Position numbers and translations under genes: made by a program
The notes under the pieces: generated by a model
Seen by the model: the letters and a program-made list of their open reading frames with translations, nothing else
Database searches by the model: none
Told to the model about the DNA's origin: nothing
Assembly (NCBI GenBank): GCA_963821025.1
Contig: CAWGCG010000004.1
Coordinates: 62,001 to 126,000, forward strand
Length of the DNA: 64,000 bases
DNA from: WHSW01 sp963821025
GTDB lineage: Bacteria > Actinomycetota > Thermoleophilia > Solirubrobacterales > 70-9
Direction of reading: 5' to 3'
Part shown: piece by piece, positions 35,318-43,035 of the stretch
How the letters are laid out: every line of letters begins with the position of its first letter
Numbering within the stretch: the first letter of the stretch is position 1

Positions 35318-36744
35318 TGGCCGATCCGCTCGAGCTGCGCACCGAGCTCGAGGAGGCGCTCGAGCTGGCCGCAGCGGAGGCCCGCGAGTACGTCGCTGCG
35401 CTGCCGAGCGAGCCGGTGCTGCGCCCGGGGGCCGAGTCGGCGCTGAGCGAATGGCACGGCGGCCTGCCCGAGAGCGGCGACGGCGCGCCCGCGGCGATCG
35501 CCGAGCTCGCGGCGAAGGCGGAGAAGGCGGCGACGCGCTCCAGCGGACCGCGCTTCTTTCACTTCGTCATGGGCGGTGGGACGCCGGCGGCGCTCGCCGC
35601 GGACTGGCTCGCCTCGGCCTACGACCAGGTCGCTTACGCCTGGGCCTCCTCGCCGCTGGGCTCGCATCTGGAGCGGGTCGCAACCGCTTGGCTGCGCGAG
35701 CTGTTCGAGCTCCCGCGCGAGTTCACCGGGGTGCTGGTCAGCGGCGCGACGATGGCCAACTTCACCGGGCTCGCGGCCGCGCGCAGCTGGTTCGGAGAGC
35801 ATCATGGTGTCGACGTCGACGAGGCGGGCATGGGCGCCCTGCCGACCCCGGTCGTGCTGACGAGTGGTCACGTGCACCCGAGCGCGGTGCAGGCGTTGGG
35901 GATGCTCGGCATCGGTCGCGCGAGCGTCCGCCGGCTCATCGGCGACGACGTCGGAGGCCTCGATCTCGAGGCGCTCGAGCGCGCGCTCGACGCCGGGGAG
36001 GAGGGCGCGATCGTAATCGCCAACGCCGGCGAGGTCAACGCCGGTCACTTCGACCCGATCGCCTCGATCGCCGAGCTCGCGGCGGCCCATGACGCCTGGC
36101 TGCACGTCGACGGCGCATTCGGCCTCTTCGCCCGGCTCACCCCGGAGAGCCGACCGCTGACCGACGGGATCGAGCGCGCCGACTCGATCGCCGCCGATGC
36201 TCACAAGTGGCTCAACGTGCCCTATGACTGCGGCTTTGCCTTCGTCCGCGAGCCCGAGCGCCTGGCGCGCGCCCTCAACGTCGGCGCGCCTTACCTCCCC
36301 TCCCCCGACGACCCGCGACCGAACCCGGGCTTTCTGTCGCCCGAGAACTCGCGGCGCGCACGGGCGCTCGCGGTCTGGGCGACGCTGCGCGCCTACGGAC
36401 GCCAGGGCCACCGGGCGATGGTCGAGCGCCACCTGAGCCTGGCTCGTCACCTCGGCGCCCTCGTCGACGCCTCGCCGCGCTTCGAGCGCCTCGCCGAGGT
36501 CAAGCTCAACGTCGTCTGCTTTCGCGCCGATCCCGGCGGTCTCGAGGAGCCGGAGCTGGATCGGCTCAACTCCGAGCTCGGCAAGGCGCTACTCGACGAC
36601 GGCCGCGTGTTCGCCGGGACCACCGTCTACGCGGGCCACGTCGCCTTCCGCCCCGCGATCGTCAACTGGCAGACGACCGAGCCCGACGTCGAGCTGCTGC
36701 TCGAGGTGCTCGAGGAGCTGCTCGCGGCGCGGCTCCGCAGTTAG
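35317..36744 (+). CDS. Group II PLP-dependent decarboxylase (aromatic-amino-acid/glutamate type)
   Basis: Fold-type I PLP decarboxylase of 475 residues. Diagnostic segments: RFFHFVMGGGTPAALAADWLASAYDQ, GVLVSGATMANFTGL (cofactor phosphate), SGHVHPSAVQALGMLG, WLHVDGAFGLFARL (PLP Asp) and Lys in DAHKWLNVPYDCG. It makes an amine from an L-amino acid; the aromatic versus acidic preference is not readable. Coupled to the SnoaL-like gene. An amine-forming enzyme next to an amine-uptake/degradation locus may be coincidental. Confidence 0.9.
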   Translation: MADPLELRTELEEALELAAAEAREYVAALPSEPVLRPGAESALSEWHGGLPESGDGAPAAIAELAAKAEKAATRSSGPRFFHFVMGGGTPAALAADWLASAYDQVAYAWASSPLGSHLERVATAWLRELFELPREFTGVLVSGATMANFTGLAAARSWFGEHHGVDVDEAGMGALPTPVVLTSGHVHPSAVQALGMLGIGRASVRRLIGDDVGGLDLEALERALDAGEEGAIVIANAGEVNAGHFDPIASIAELAAAHDAWLHVDGAFGLFARLTPESRPLTDGIERADSIAADAHKWLNVPYDCGFAFVREPERLARALNVGAPYLPSPDDPRPNPGFLSPENSRRARALAVWATLRAYGRQGHRAMVERHLSLARHLGALVDASPRFERLAEVKLNVVCFRADPGGLEEPELDRLNSELGKALLDDGRVFAGTTVYAGHVAFRPAIVNWQTTEPDVELLLEVLEELLAARLRS

Positions 36745-36905
36745 GCGTGGATCGGGCGTCGGTCGATCCAGGCGTCCTCGATGCGTCCAACTCGACCGAA
36801 GAGCCCGGCTCGGCCGGCCCGGGGCTGATCGGTCGCCTCGGCCCCGGGGCCACTCGATCGCGGCGTCGGCTACCGCTCGACCGGGCATCGCCTGGGTGCG
36901 AGCAT

Positions 36906-37271
36906 GTGGCCGTGCTCCAACACGTCTCGATCGAGATCCCCGAGCGTCAGGTCGAGGCCGCGATCGAGTTCTGGACGCTGCTCGGGTTCCAGCGGGTCGA
37001 CTCCCCCGAGCCGTTGCGCGGCCACGTCACCTGGCTCGAGCGCCGGGGCACCCAGGTCCACCTGATCCACACCGACTCGGCGACCGTGCCGACGCTCGGG
37101 CACACCGCGGTCGTGGTCGCGGACTTCGACGAGACCGTGGCCCGCGTCCGAGCTGCCGGCCACGAGGCCGAGGAGGCGAGGCAGCTGTGGGGAGCCAGGC
37201 GCGCCTTCGCGATCGCGCCCGCGGGTCACCGGGTCGAGCTGATGGAGTCGCCGCCCCCGTCCCTAGGATGA
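36906..37271 (+). CDS. VOC (glyoxalase/dioxygenase-fold) protein
   Basis: A 121-residue single VOC domain: LQHVSIEIPERQVEAAIEFWTLLGFQRV at the start, then HLIHT, LGHTAVVVADFDETVARVRAAGHE and a final PAGHRVELME. His and Glu residues at canonical metal positions are partly present. GTG at 36906 is preferred; GTG at 36912 would also fit, and the open frame extends to 36747 with low-complexity sequence. The stop overlaps the ThyX-like ATG by 4 nt. The 161 nt before it (36745-36905) show no gene I can support. Confidence 0.8.
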   Translation: MAVLQHVSIEIPERQVEAAIEFWTLLGFQRVDSPEPLRGHVTWLERRGTQVHLIHTDSATVPTLGHTAVVVADFDETVARVRAAGHEAEEARQLWGARRAFAIAPAGHRVELMESPPPSLG

Positions 37272-38896
37272 CGCCCGTGCACTACCCGGTCGAGACCTTC
37301 ACCGCCGCCGAGCGGGCTCTGCTCGAGCCCCACTTCACCAACCTCGATCGGCCGGTCTTCTGCCTCGTCAACCTGCCCGAGACGGTCAAGGGCGCACTCT
37401 TCGCCCGCTACTCGCGCTACCCGGGGACCCTGCGCCGGCTCTACCTCGAGGAGTTCGCCGACGAGGTCCCGAGCGGTGCCCGGCCGTTCGACGGGATCGA
37501 GGGCGAGCGCGCCGCGGGCCTCTACGAGCGCGTCTTCATCGGCTATGGCGACGACTCGATCGCCCAGGTCGGCGGCGCCCACGTCGCCTGCGAGTGGGTC
37601 TCGAACGTGCTCACCAAGGTCCTCCAGCGTGGGCGCCTCGCCGCCTACCTGGAGCAATCGACCCGCTACATCCCCTACGACCGCCCGATCGACGACACTG
37701 GCGGCTACCGCTATTACTCCGACGACGACCTCGGGCCCGTCTACCGCGAGGCGATGAACGAGCTGTTCGCGATCTACGCACGCAGCCTGGAGACGGTCCA
37801 GGCCTGGGCGGCCGAGCGTTGGCCGCGCGCCGAAGATCAACCGGAGGGCGCTTGGACGGGGTCGATCCGCGCCAAGGCCCTCGACCTGCTCCGCGGACTG
37901 CTGCCGGCCTCGACTCTGAGCCACGTCGGCATCTACGCGTCCGGGCAGGCCTACGAGGGCCTTCTGTTGCGCCTCGCCGCCTCGCCGCTGCCCGAGGCGC
38001 GCGCCTACGGCGAGCTGCTGCTCGACGAGCTTCAGCGCGTGATTCCGAGCTTCGTCGCTCGCGTCGAGCGTCCCGATCGAGGCGGCGATTGGGTCGCCCA
38101 TCTGCGCGAGCGCCGCGAGGCGACCGAGCGCGCGGTCGCCCGGCTCGGCCTCGATCGCCGCCAGGGCGAGCCGCTTCCCTCGGTCGAGCTCGTCCACGTC
38201 GACGGCAGCGAGGCAGACCTGCTCGCCGCGACCCTGTTCGAATCATCGGGGAGCCCGGAGGCCGAGGTCCACAGACGGATTGCGACGCTCGACCCGATCG
38301 AGCGCGCCGAGCTGATCGGTGAGCTGGCCGGCGAGCGGCGAAACCGCCGCCACCGCCCGGGACGCGGCTGGGAGGCGGTCCGCTACCGCTTCGAGATCGT
38401 CTCCGACTACGGCGGCTTCCGCGACCTGCAGCGCCATCGGATGCTGACCTGCCAGTGGCAGCGACTCGGCCCCGAGCTCGGCGCCGGGGTCCCGGAGGAG
38501 GTCCGCGAGGCCGGCGCCGGCGACGAGTACGAGCGTGCGCTCGAGCTCTCGGCGTCCGAGTTCGCCCGCCTCGAGGAGGCGGGCCTGGGCGAGGCGGCGC
38601 CCTACGCCCTCTGCCTCGGCTACCGGATCCGCTACGTGCTCGACCTCAACGCGCGCGAGGCGATGCACCTGTGCGAGCTGCGCTCGGGCCGCGAGGGACA
38701 CCCCACCTACCGCGCAGTCGCCCAGGCGATGCACGAGCGAATCGCCGCCGTCCATCCCGCGATCGCCGGCGCGATGCGCCACGTCGACTCGTCCACCGAG
38801 CCTCGCCTCGAGCGGATCCTGAGCGAAATCCGCACCCACCGCAAACGGGCCGCGGCCCCGACCGACGCGCCGCCCGGCGTCAGCACCCTCGGCTGA
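37268..38896 (+). CDS. Tandem ThyX-like protein (two flavin-dependent thymidylate synthase domains)
   Basis: A 542-residue protein made of two ThyX-fold repeats (about 30-270 and 305-515). The ThyX motif RHRxxSxxxxSxRY is split. Repeat 1 has RGRLAAYLEQSTRY at 121-134 (His and first Ser lost, SxRY kept). Repeat 2 has RHRMLTCQWQRLGP at 389-402 (RHR kept, SxRY lost). Each repeat also has its helical core (ASTLSHVGIYASGQAYEGLLLRL; LNAREAMHLCELRSG). Normal ThyX is a tetramer of ~220-250-residue subunits whose active sites combine residues of neighbours, so a fused pseudo-dimer with complementary halves is conceivable. It may instead be a non-catalytic or novel flavoprotein. Confidence 0.8.
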   Translation: MTPVHYPVETFTAAERALLEPHFTNLDRPVFCLVNLPETVKGALFARYSRYPGTLRRLYLEEFADEVPSGARPFDGIEGERAAGLYERVFIGYGDDSIAQVGGAHVACEWVSNVLTKVLQRGRLAAYLEQSTRYIPYDRPIDDTGGYRYYSDDDLGPVYREAMNELFAIYARSLETVQAWAAERWPRAEDQPEGAWTGSIRAKALDLLRGLLPASTLSHVGIYASGQAYEGLLLRLAASPLPEARAYGELLLDELQRVIPSFVARVERPDRGGDWVAHLRERREATERAVARLGLDRRQGEPLPSVELVHVDGSEADLLAATLFESSGSPEAEVHRRIATLDPIERAELIGELAGERRNRRHRPGRGWEAVRYRFEIVSDYGGFRDLQRHRMLTCQWQRLGPELGAGVPEEVREAGAGDEYERALELSASEFARLEEAGLGEAAPYALCLGYRIRYVLDLNAREAMHLCELRSGREGHPTYRAVAQAMHERIAAVHPAIAGAMRHVDSSTEPRLERILSEIRTHRKRAAAPTDAPPGVSTLG

Positions 38897-38900
38897 GGCG

Positions 38901-39287
38901 TTGTCGGGCGAGGACCTGGCAGCGGTCCTGCGGCGCTTCCTGCGGGCCTACGGCGACGGCGATCTCGCCGCAGTCCGGGCGGGGCTCGCCGACGATCTGG
39001 TCGCCTACGTCACCAACGCCGACGGCGGGGCCGATCTGGTCGAGGGCGCCGAGCGCTACCTCGAGCGGCTGCCGGACCTGCGCGCCGCCGGCGGGACGAT
39101 CGAGGTCACCCAGACGCTCGAGGTGAACACGGAGCTGGTCCTGGCGATGGTCGAGATCCGGGCCGAGCGCGGCGGCCGCGAGCTCCACAACTTCGCCTCG
39201 CTGTTGGCCCGGATCGCAGACGGGCGGATCGCGACCCTTTGGATGGTCGAGGCCCAGCCCGCCCACAGCGACGAGTTCTGGTCGTGA
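38901..39287 (+). CDS. SnoaL/NTF2-like protein
   Basis: A 128-residue NTF2-fold protein starting at a TTG 4 nt after the ThyX-like stop. N-terminal helix LAAVLRRFLRAYGDGDLAAVRAGLADDLVAYV, then ADLVEGAERYLERLPDL and a C-terminal sheet with ARIADGRIATLWMVEAQPAHSDEFW. The family contains hydrolases, isomerases and stress proteins. Its role next to the ThyX-like gene is unknown. Confidence 0.82.
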   Translation: MSGEDLAAVLRRFLRAYGDGDLAAVRAGLADDLVAYVTNADGGADLVEGAERYLERLPDLRAAGGTIEVTQTLEVNTELVLAMVEIRAERGGRELHNFASLLARIADGRIATLWMVEAQPAHSDEFWS

Positions 39288-39335
39288 TCGCCGCCGGGGG
39301 CCCGGGCTCAACGCTCGAGCGCCGGGCCGCCTCGA

Positions 39336-40619
39336 TCAGGGGATCTTCCGCTTGCGTTCGCACCCGTGTGCGCGGTCGCGCCCTGGACCGCCGAAGCAGG
39401 TGTCGCGCCCGGGCCCGCCGAGCAGCCGGTCGCGCCCGGGCCCGCCGAGCAGGACATCCGGGCCGCCGCCCCCGGTGAGGCGATCGTCCGCGGCGCCGCC
39501 ACAGGCCCGGTCCTCGCCGGTGAGCCCGGCCGCGCGGTCACCGGCGCCCTCGAGCCTGAACGAGTCATCGCCCGCGGTGCCGACGAAGTCATCGGCGTCT
39601 GCCCCGCCGACATTGGTCGCGGCACGCCCGACGCAGGCGATCGGCCGGCCGGCGGCCTCGGTATAGAGGCCCTCGGCCGCCGACCCGAGGTAGGGGCCGT
39701 AGAGATGGCTGCCGTCGTTGAGATAGCCGTAGCTGGTCACGCTGGTGACCTCGCCGGCGGAATTGACCCAGGCGCCGCCGCTCGCCCCGGGGGTCATGTC
39801 GCACTCGATCTGCAGCGGCTCGGGGCCGCTGCCGGGGGGCAGGTCTGAGCCCGTGATCGGCGAGTCGCAGGTGAACAGCCGCTCGCCGTCGAAGTCGAAC
39901 CGCGGCGGCAGGGAGATCGGGTTTGTGGCCGCGGGATACCCGTAGGCGCGCAGGTCCTGAGCGCGCGAGCCCTTGAAGGCGATCGGGCGAGCGCCGATCA
40001 CGTCCTCGATCCCGCGTCCGTTCGGGTCGCGGCCGAGCCTGGCCGCGCCCAGGTCGAGGCGGATGTCGGTATTGCGGCGCCATCCGCGGGTGGTCAGCAG
40101 CTCGCGCGCCGGCCAGCTGCCGAACGGGCGCTCGCCGTTGCGATACCCGGGGACGAAGAGCCAGTTGCGGGCATAACCGCCGCCGAACTCCGGATCGTTG
40201 ACGCAGTGGCCGGCCGTCCAGGCGAGCGAGCGGCTGTTCGAGCCGACCACCGTCGCCGAGCAGACGTAGCGCCCGGGTCGCCCGCCGGCCGCGATCGTGA
40301 AGAAGACCTTGCCGTGGACGCGCTCGGGAAACGCATCGCTGGCGGCGCTCGCGTCGACCGAGGGGCGAGCCGGCGGGCGGGCGCCGCGGCGGGCTTCGCC
40401 GATGGTGATCCCGAGGGGCCGGGCGGTCCGCATCCGCCGCGCAGTCCAGTACTCGCGAACCGAGGCCGGCGTCTGGCCGACGGCGTGGGCGAGGGCTGGG
40501 CCTCGATCCGAGCCGCCGCCGGCCGCGGCGCTCGGGCCGATCGCGGCGACCACGAGCGCGACCGACGGCGCCAGCGCCCGCACCCGCGCGCAGATCTGTT
40601 CCCGCCGCCTGAGGACCAC
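39336..40619 (-). CDS. Secreted trypsin-like serine protease with glycine/aspartate repeat tail
   Basis: A 427-residue exported protein. An Arg-rich start and hydrophobic stretch (ALAPSVALVVAAIGPSAAA) form the signal. The protease domain has the triad His in AWTAGHCV, a candidate Asp in RNTDIRLDLGAARLG and nucleophile Ser in MTPGASGGAW. Cysteine pairs (CSATVV...GHC; CDSP...IECD) suggest disulfides. Residues ~340-420 are RTX-like nonapeptides (GTAGDDSF, GGAADDRLTGGGGPDVLLGGPGRD), probably Ca-binding, ending in a basic tail. Likely a secreted or surface protease of the V8/trypsin type. Monocistronic. Confidence 0.88.
   Translation of the reverse strand: MVLRRREQICARVRALAPSVALVVAAIGPSAAAGGGSDRGPALAHAVGQTPASVREYWTARRMRTARPLGITIGEARRGARPPARPSVDASAASDAFPERVHGKVFFTIAAGGRPGRYVCSATVVGSNSRSLAWTAGHCVNDPEFGGGYARNWLFVPGYRNGERPFGSWPARELLTTRGWRRNTDIRLDLGAARLGRDPNGRGIEDVIGARPIAFKGSRAQDLRAYGYPAATNPISLPPRFDFDGERLFTCDSPITGSDLPPGSGPEPLQIECDMTPGASGGAWVNSAGEVTSVTSYGYLNDGSHLYGPYLGSAAEGLYTEAAGRPIACVGRAATNVGGADADDFVGTAGDDSFRLEGAGDRAAGLTGEDRACGGAADDRLTGGGGPDVLLGGPGRDRLLGGPGRDTCFGGPGRDRAHGCERKRKIP
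39372..39452 (-). repeat. Three 27-bp tandem repeats encoding GGPGRD nonapeptides
   Basis: Three consecutive units encode LLGGPGRDR, LLGGPGRDT and CFGGPGRDR inside the protease tail. The first two units are nearly identical at DNA level. A tract like this can expand or contract by slippage and vary the tail length. Confidence 0.8.
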
Positions 40620-40628
40620 CGAGGGAGC

Positions 40629-41036
40629 CTAGAGACGCCGCCGACTTGCGATCAGCCGATCGGCGCGGGCGATCGCACGGTCGCTGAGCAGCCGGCCGAG
40701 GTCGCCGCGCAGATCGACGACCCGGCCGTAGGTCCACTCGACCACGCCCGGAGCGAGCTCCGCCAACCGCGCCGGGACCCGGCCGCCGGGAAGCAACCGC
40801 AGCAGCGGCGCCGCCGCGGCGCCGCCCGACCTCACCACGCCGTCGGGGCCGACCAGGTGCCAGGACGCCATCCTCTCCTCGGCGTTCATCGACCTCAGCA
40901 ACTCAGGCGCGACGGGGTCTTGAAGCGCGACCGGCTCCAGCCGGCGGGCGCGGTCGGCGCGCAAGACCCAGGCGCCCGACCAGCGACAGAAGCGACATTC
41001 GGCGTCATAGAGGAGGCGATAGGTGAGCGCGCTCAT
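40629..41036 (-). CDS. DCC-family thiol-disulfide oxidoreductase-like protein (DUF393)
   Basis: A 135-residue protein from the ATG at 41036, which overlaps the upstream membrane-protein stop (ATGA). DUF393 proteins begin with a thioredoxin-like D-x-x-C-x-x-C; here it reads LLYDAECRFCRWSG, keeping the CxxC pair. The rest (LEPVALQD, SWHLVGPDGVVRSGGAA) fits the family. Presumed redox role, unproven. Paired with a small membrane protein, a common arrangement for DCC proteins. Confidence 0.85.
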   Translation of the reverse strand: MSALTYRLLYDAECRFCRWSGAWVLRADRARRLEPVALQDPVAPELLRSMNAEERMASWHLVGPDGVVRSGGAAAAPLLRLLPGGRVPARLAELAPGVVEWTYGRVVDLRGDLGRLLSDRAIARADRLIASRRRL

Positions 41037-41563
41037 CGCTTCGGCTCCGACTCGCGCTGGCGCCAGAGCTCGAACAGGATCCAGGCGGGCACGAGCACCG
41101 TCGCACCGAGCGTGATCGCATTGGCCAGTGCGTCGCCGGTGCCGTAGGGCTCGAGGTTGAGCAGGTGGTAGGCGGTGTGCGGTAGCGCATAGACGAGGAA
41201 GGCGGCGGCGGCGACGGCCAGCAGGCGGCGCTCCATCGTCCACGCCGCGGCGATCGCGACCAAGCCGATCGCGCAAAACAGGGCGCCGACGTCGCGGACC
41301 AGGTGCTCGTTGTAGGCCGGGAGGGCCTCGACCCAGCCGCGACCGAAGGGAAAGTCGCGATAAAACGATGCCGGTGCAAGCAGCGCGTAGACGCCGACCG
41401 CGCCCTGGATCGCGCCGAGGGTCGCCAGCGATGCGCGGATCGCAAAGCCGTGGCGAATCCGCTCACCCGCGTCGCTTGCGCTTGCGCTTCTTCGCCCGCT
41501 CGCGCCGGGCCGAATGGTCCCGGGGCTCGGGCTCGGCTTCGTCGCCGAAGACCTCGCTCGCAT
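41033..41563 (-). CDS. Small integral membrane protein, start uncertain
   Basis: Four predicted helices (LGAIQGAVGVYALLAPASF, VGALFCAIGLVAIAAAW, LAVAAAAFLVYALPHTAYHLL, AITLGATVLVPAWILFEL) and a conserved-looking YNEHLVRDVGA segment. The only in-frame canonical start that avoids a longer overlap is the ATG at 41563, giving a 101-nt overlap with the upstream gene and an Arg/Ser-rich lead. A GTGA-type start at the upstream stop (near 41463) would be typical of this genome but is in another frame, so a one-base error between 41420 and 41463 is possible. Function unknown. Confidence 0.7.
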   Translation of the reverse strand: MRARSSATKPSPSPGTIRPGASGRRSASASDAGERIRHGFAIRASLATLGAIQGAVGVYALLAPASFYRDFPFGRGWVEALPAYNEHLVRDVGALFCAIGLVAIAAAWTMERRLLAVAAAAFLVYALPHTAYHLLNLEPYGTGDALANAITLGATVLVPAWILFELWRQRESEPKR

Positions 41564-42332
41564 CGCCGTCGACGACCGCCGGCTCGGCCTCGGCCGGCTC
41601 GCCTCCCGGGCGCTGCCACGGGAGCGCCTCGCCCGCGTCCCAGGCAGGGGGGCGCCCACGCGGGACGCGATCGAGGATGACGAAGCCGAGCCAGCCGAAC
41701 CAGAGCACCAGCGCGAGCAGCGAGATCACCGGCGAGATGAACAGCACCGAGGCTCCCAGCGCCATCCCGAGCGTGGCGAAGAACCGGGTCAAGAGACCGA
41801 CGCGCTGCGCTTGCAGCGGCACGTAGACCATCGCCACCAGCAGCCCGAGCACCGCGGGGAAGACAAGGCTGACGCCGACCTGGAACGCGGTCGAGTCGTC
41901 GATCAGATCGTCGAGCAGCGTGTAGATGTCGCCTCCAGGCCCGACCTGGGCGACGAAATCCGAGGCGACCCCGACCTGGGCGAAGGCGACCAGCAGCGAC
42001 TGGACGGCGTAGAGAATCGGACCGATGAAGACGAACCCGATCATCGGCGTGCTGACCCGCTCGCTGCGCGCCTGCGCGGCTCGGAACAGGTAGAGCAGTG
42101 GGATCGAGATCAGGGCGAGCGCGAGCGCGCGCAGCCCGGCGGCGGCGAGGATCGCGCCGGCGTTCTCGTCGATCGCGCGGTAGCGCTCGGTGTCGACCCC
42201 GGTGAAAGGGACGACTCCGTTCTGCGGGTCGAGGGCCGAGGAAAGCAGGTAGATCGGGGCGATCGCGATCGACGAGAAGCCCGCCAGGCGCGCCCAGCGG
42301 CTCTCGCGTTCGAGGATCTCGGTGCGGTTCAC
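41463..42332 (-). CDS. Multi-pass membrane protein of unknown function
   Basis: A 289-residue protein with six to seven hydrophobic helices in the first 220 residues (e.g. FSSIAIAPIYLLSSALD, ALALALISIPLLYLF, MIGFVFIGPILYAVQSLLVAF, VGVSLVFPAVLGLLVAMVYV). A cytoplasmic acidic tail follows and ends in a strongly basic KKRKRKRRG. No enzymatic motif is visible. It follows a 70-residue small protein by 4 nt. Confidence 0.82.
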   Translation of the reverse strand: MNRTEILERESRWARLAGFSSIAIAPIYLLSSALDPQNGVVPFTGVDTERYRAIDENAGAILAAAGLRALALALISIPLLYLFRAAQARSERVSTPMIGFVFIGPILYAVQSLLVAFAQVGVASDFVAQVGPGGDIYTLLDDLIDDSTAFQVGVSLVFPAVLGLLVAMVYVPLQAQRVGLLTRFFATLGMALGASVLFISPVISLLALVLWFGWLGFVILDRVPRGRPPAWDAGEALPWQRPGGEPAEAEPAVVDGDASEVFGDEAEPEPRDHSARRERAKKRKRKRRG

Positions 42333-42336
42333 GGAC

Positions 42337-42549
42337 TCAGTCGCTGAGCTCGCCGGAGCGAGCGCGCTCAGGGTCGAGGCCGAAGGCTTCGGAGGGTGGG
42401 CGGATCGGGATGTAATCGTCGGCTGGGCCGACGATGCGCGAGAGGCGCTCGCCGGCGGCCAGGACGAGGTCGAGGAACGGCGCCGCGAGCCCGATCGCGC
42501 TCTCGAAGCGGTCGCGCCGGTGCCGTTGGCGAGGGGTCGGCGGGGTCAT
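42337..42549 (-). CDS. Small hypothetical protein
   Basis: A 70-residue protein with a basic start (PRQRHRRDRFE), an amphipathic middle (AIGLAAPFLDLVLAAGERLSRIVGP) and an acidic end. It lies 3 nt downstream of the CBS gene and 4 nt upstream of the membrane-protein gene, which supports expression as part of this leftward operon. No family recognised. Confidence 0.6.
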   Translation of the reverse strand: MTPPTPRQRHRRDRFESAIGLAAPFLDLVLAAGERLSRIVGPADDYIPIRPPSEAFGLDPERARSGELSD

Positions 42550-42552
42550 CGA

Positions 42553-42999
42553 TCAGCCCCGCTCGTGGAAGAAGAAACCGGGCAGGGCACCCTCGATCAC
42601 CTCTTGGGTCATCCGCTGGGCGACCTCGAGGTCGCCGGTGCGCACGGCGATGTCGTCGAGGGTGACGATGCCGACCAGTCCGCCGGCGTCGACCACCGGG
42701 AGCCGGCGAACACGGTGGCGCACCATCAACGCAGCCGCCTCCTCCAGGTCCATCTGCGGCTCGCCCGTGACCAGGGGCCGGGAGGCGTGCTCGCCGACCG
42801 CCTCGGCGGGCGAGCGCTCCTCGGCGAGCGCGCGCACGGCGAGGTCACGGTCGGTGATCATCGCGGTCGGCTCGCCCTCGACATCGCAGAGCACCACCGA
42901 GCCGACCGAGTGATCTCGCATCAGTTGGGCGACCTCGAGGACGTCGGCGTCGGGACCCGCCGTGACCACCCCGGCGGTCATGATCTCACGCAGTTGCAC
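42553..42999 (-). CDS. Tandem CBS-domain protein
   Basis: A 148-residue Bateman module: CBS 1 (IMTAGVVTAGPDADVLEVAQLMRDHSVGSVVL...TAMITDRDLAVRAL) and CBS 2 (PLVTGEPQMDLEEAAALMVRHRVRRLPVVDAGGLVGIVTLDDIAV). Such stand-alone proteins bind adenine nucleotides and act as energy or stress sensors. First gene of a leftward set, divergent from 43036. Confidence 0.92.
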   Translation of the reverse strand: MQLREIMTAGVVTAGPDADVLEVAQLMRDHSVGSVVLCDVEGEPTAMITDRDLAVRALAEERSPAEAVGEHASRPLVTGEPQMDLEEAAALMVRHRVRRLPVVDAGGLVGIVTLDDIAVRTGDLEVAQRMTQEVIEGALPGFFFHERG

Positions 43000-43035
43000 C
43001 GGTCAAAGATATCCGGGGACTAGCCTTCGCGGGCC

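Noticed and set aside
36745..36905. Possible leftward gene end (GRVGRIEDAWIDRRPIHA then stop) in the gap before the VOC gene
   Set aside because: No start codon, no recognisable family and only short plausible sequence; I could not distinguish a relic from chance.
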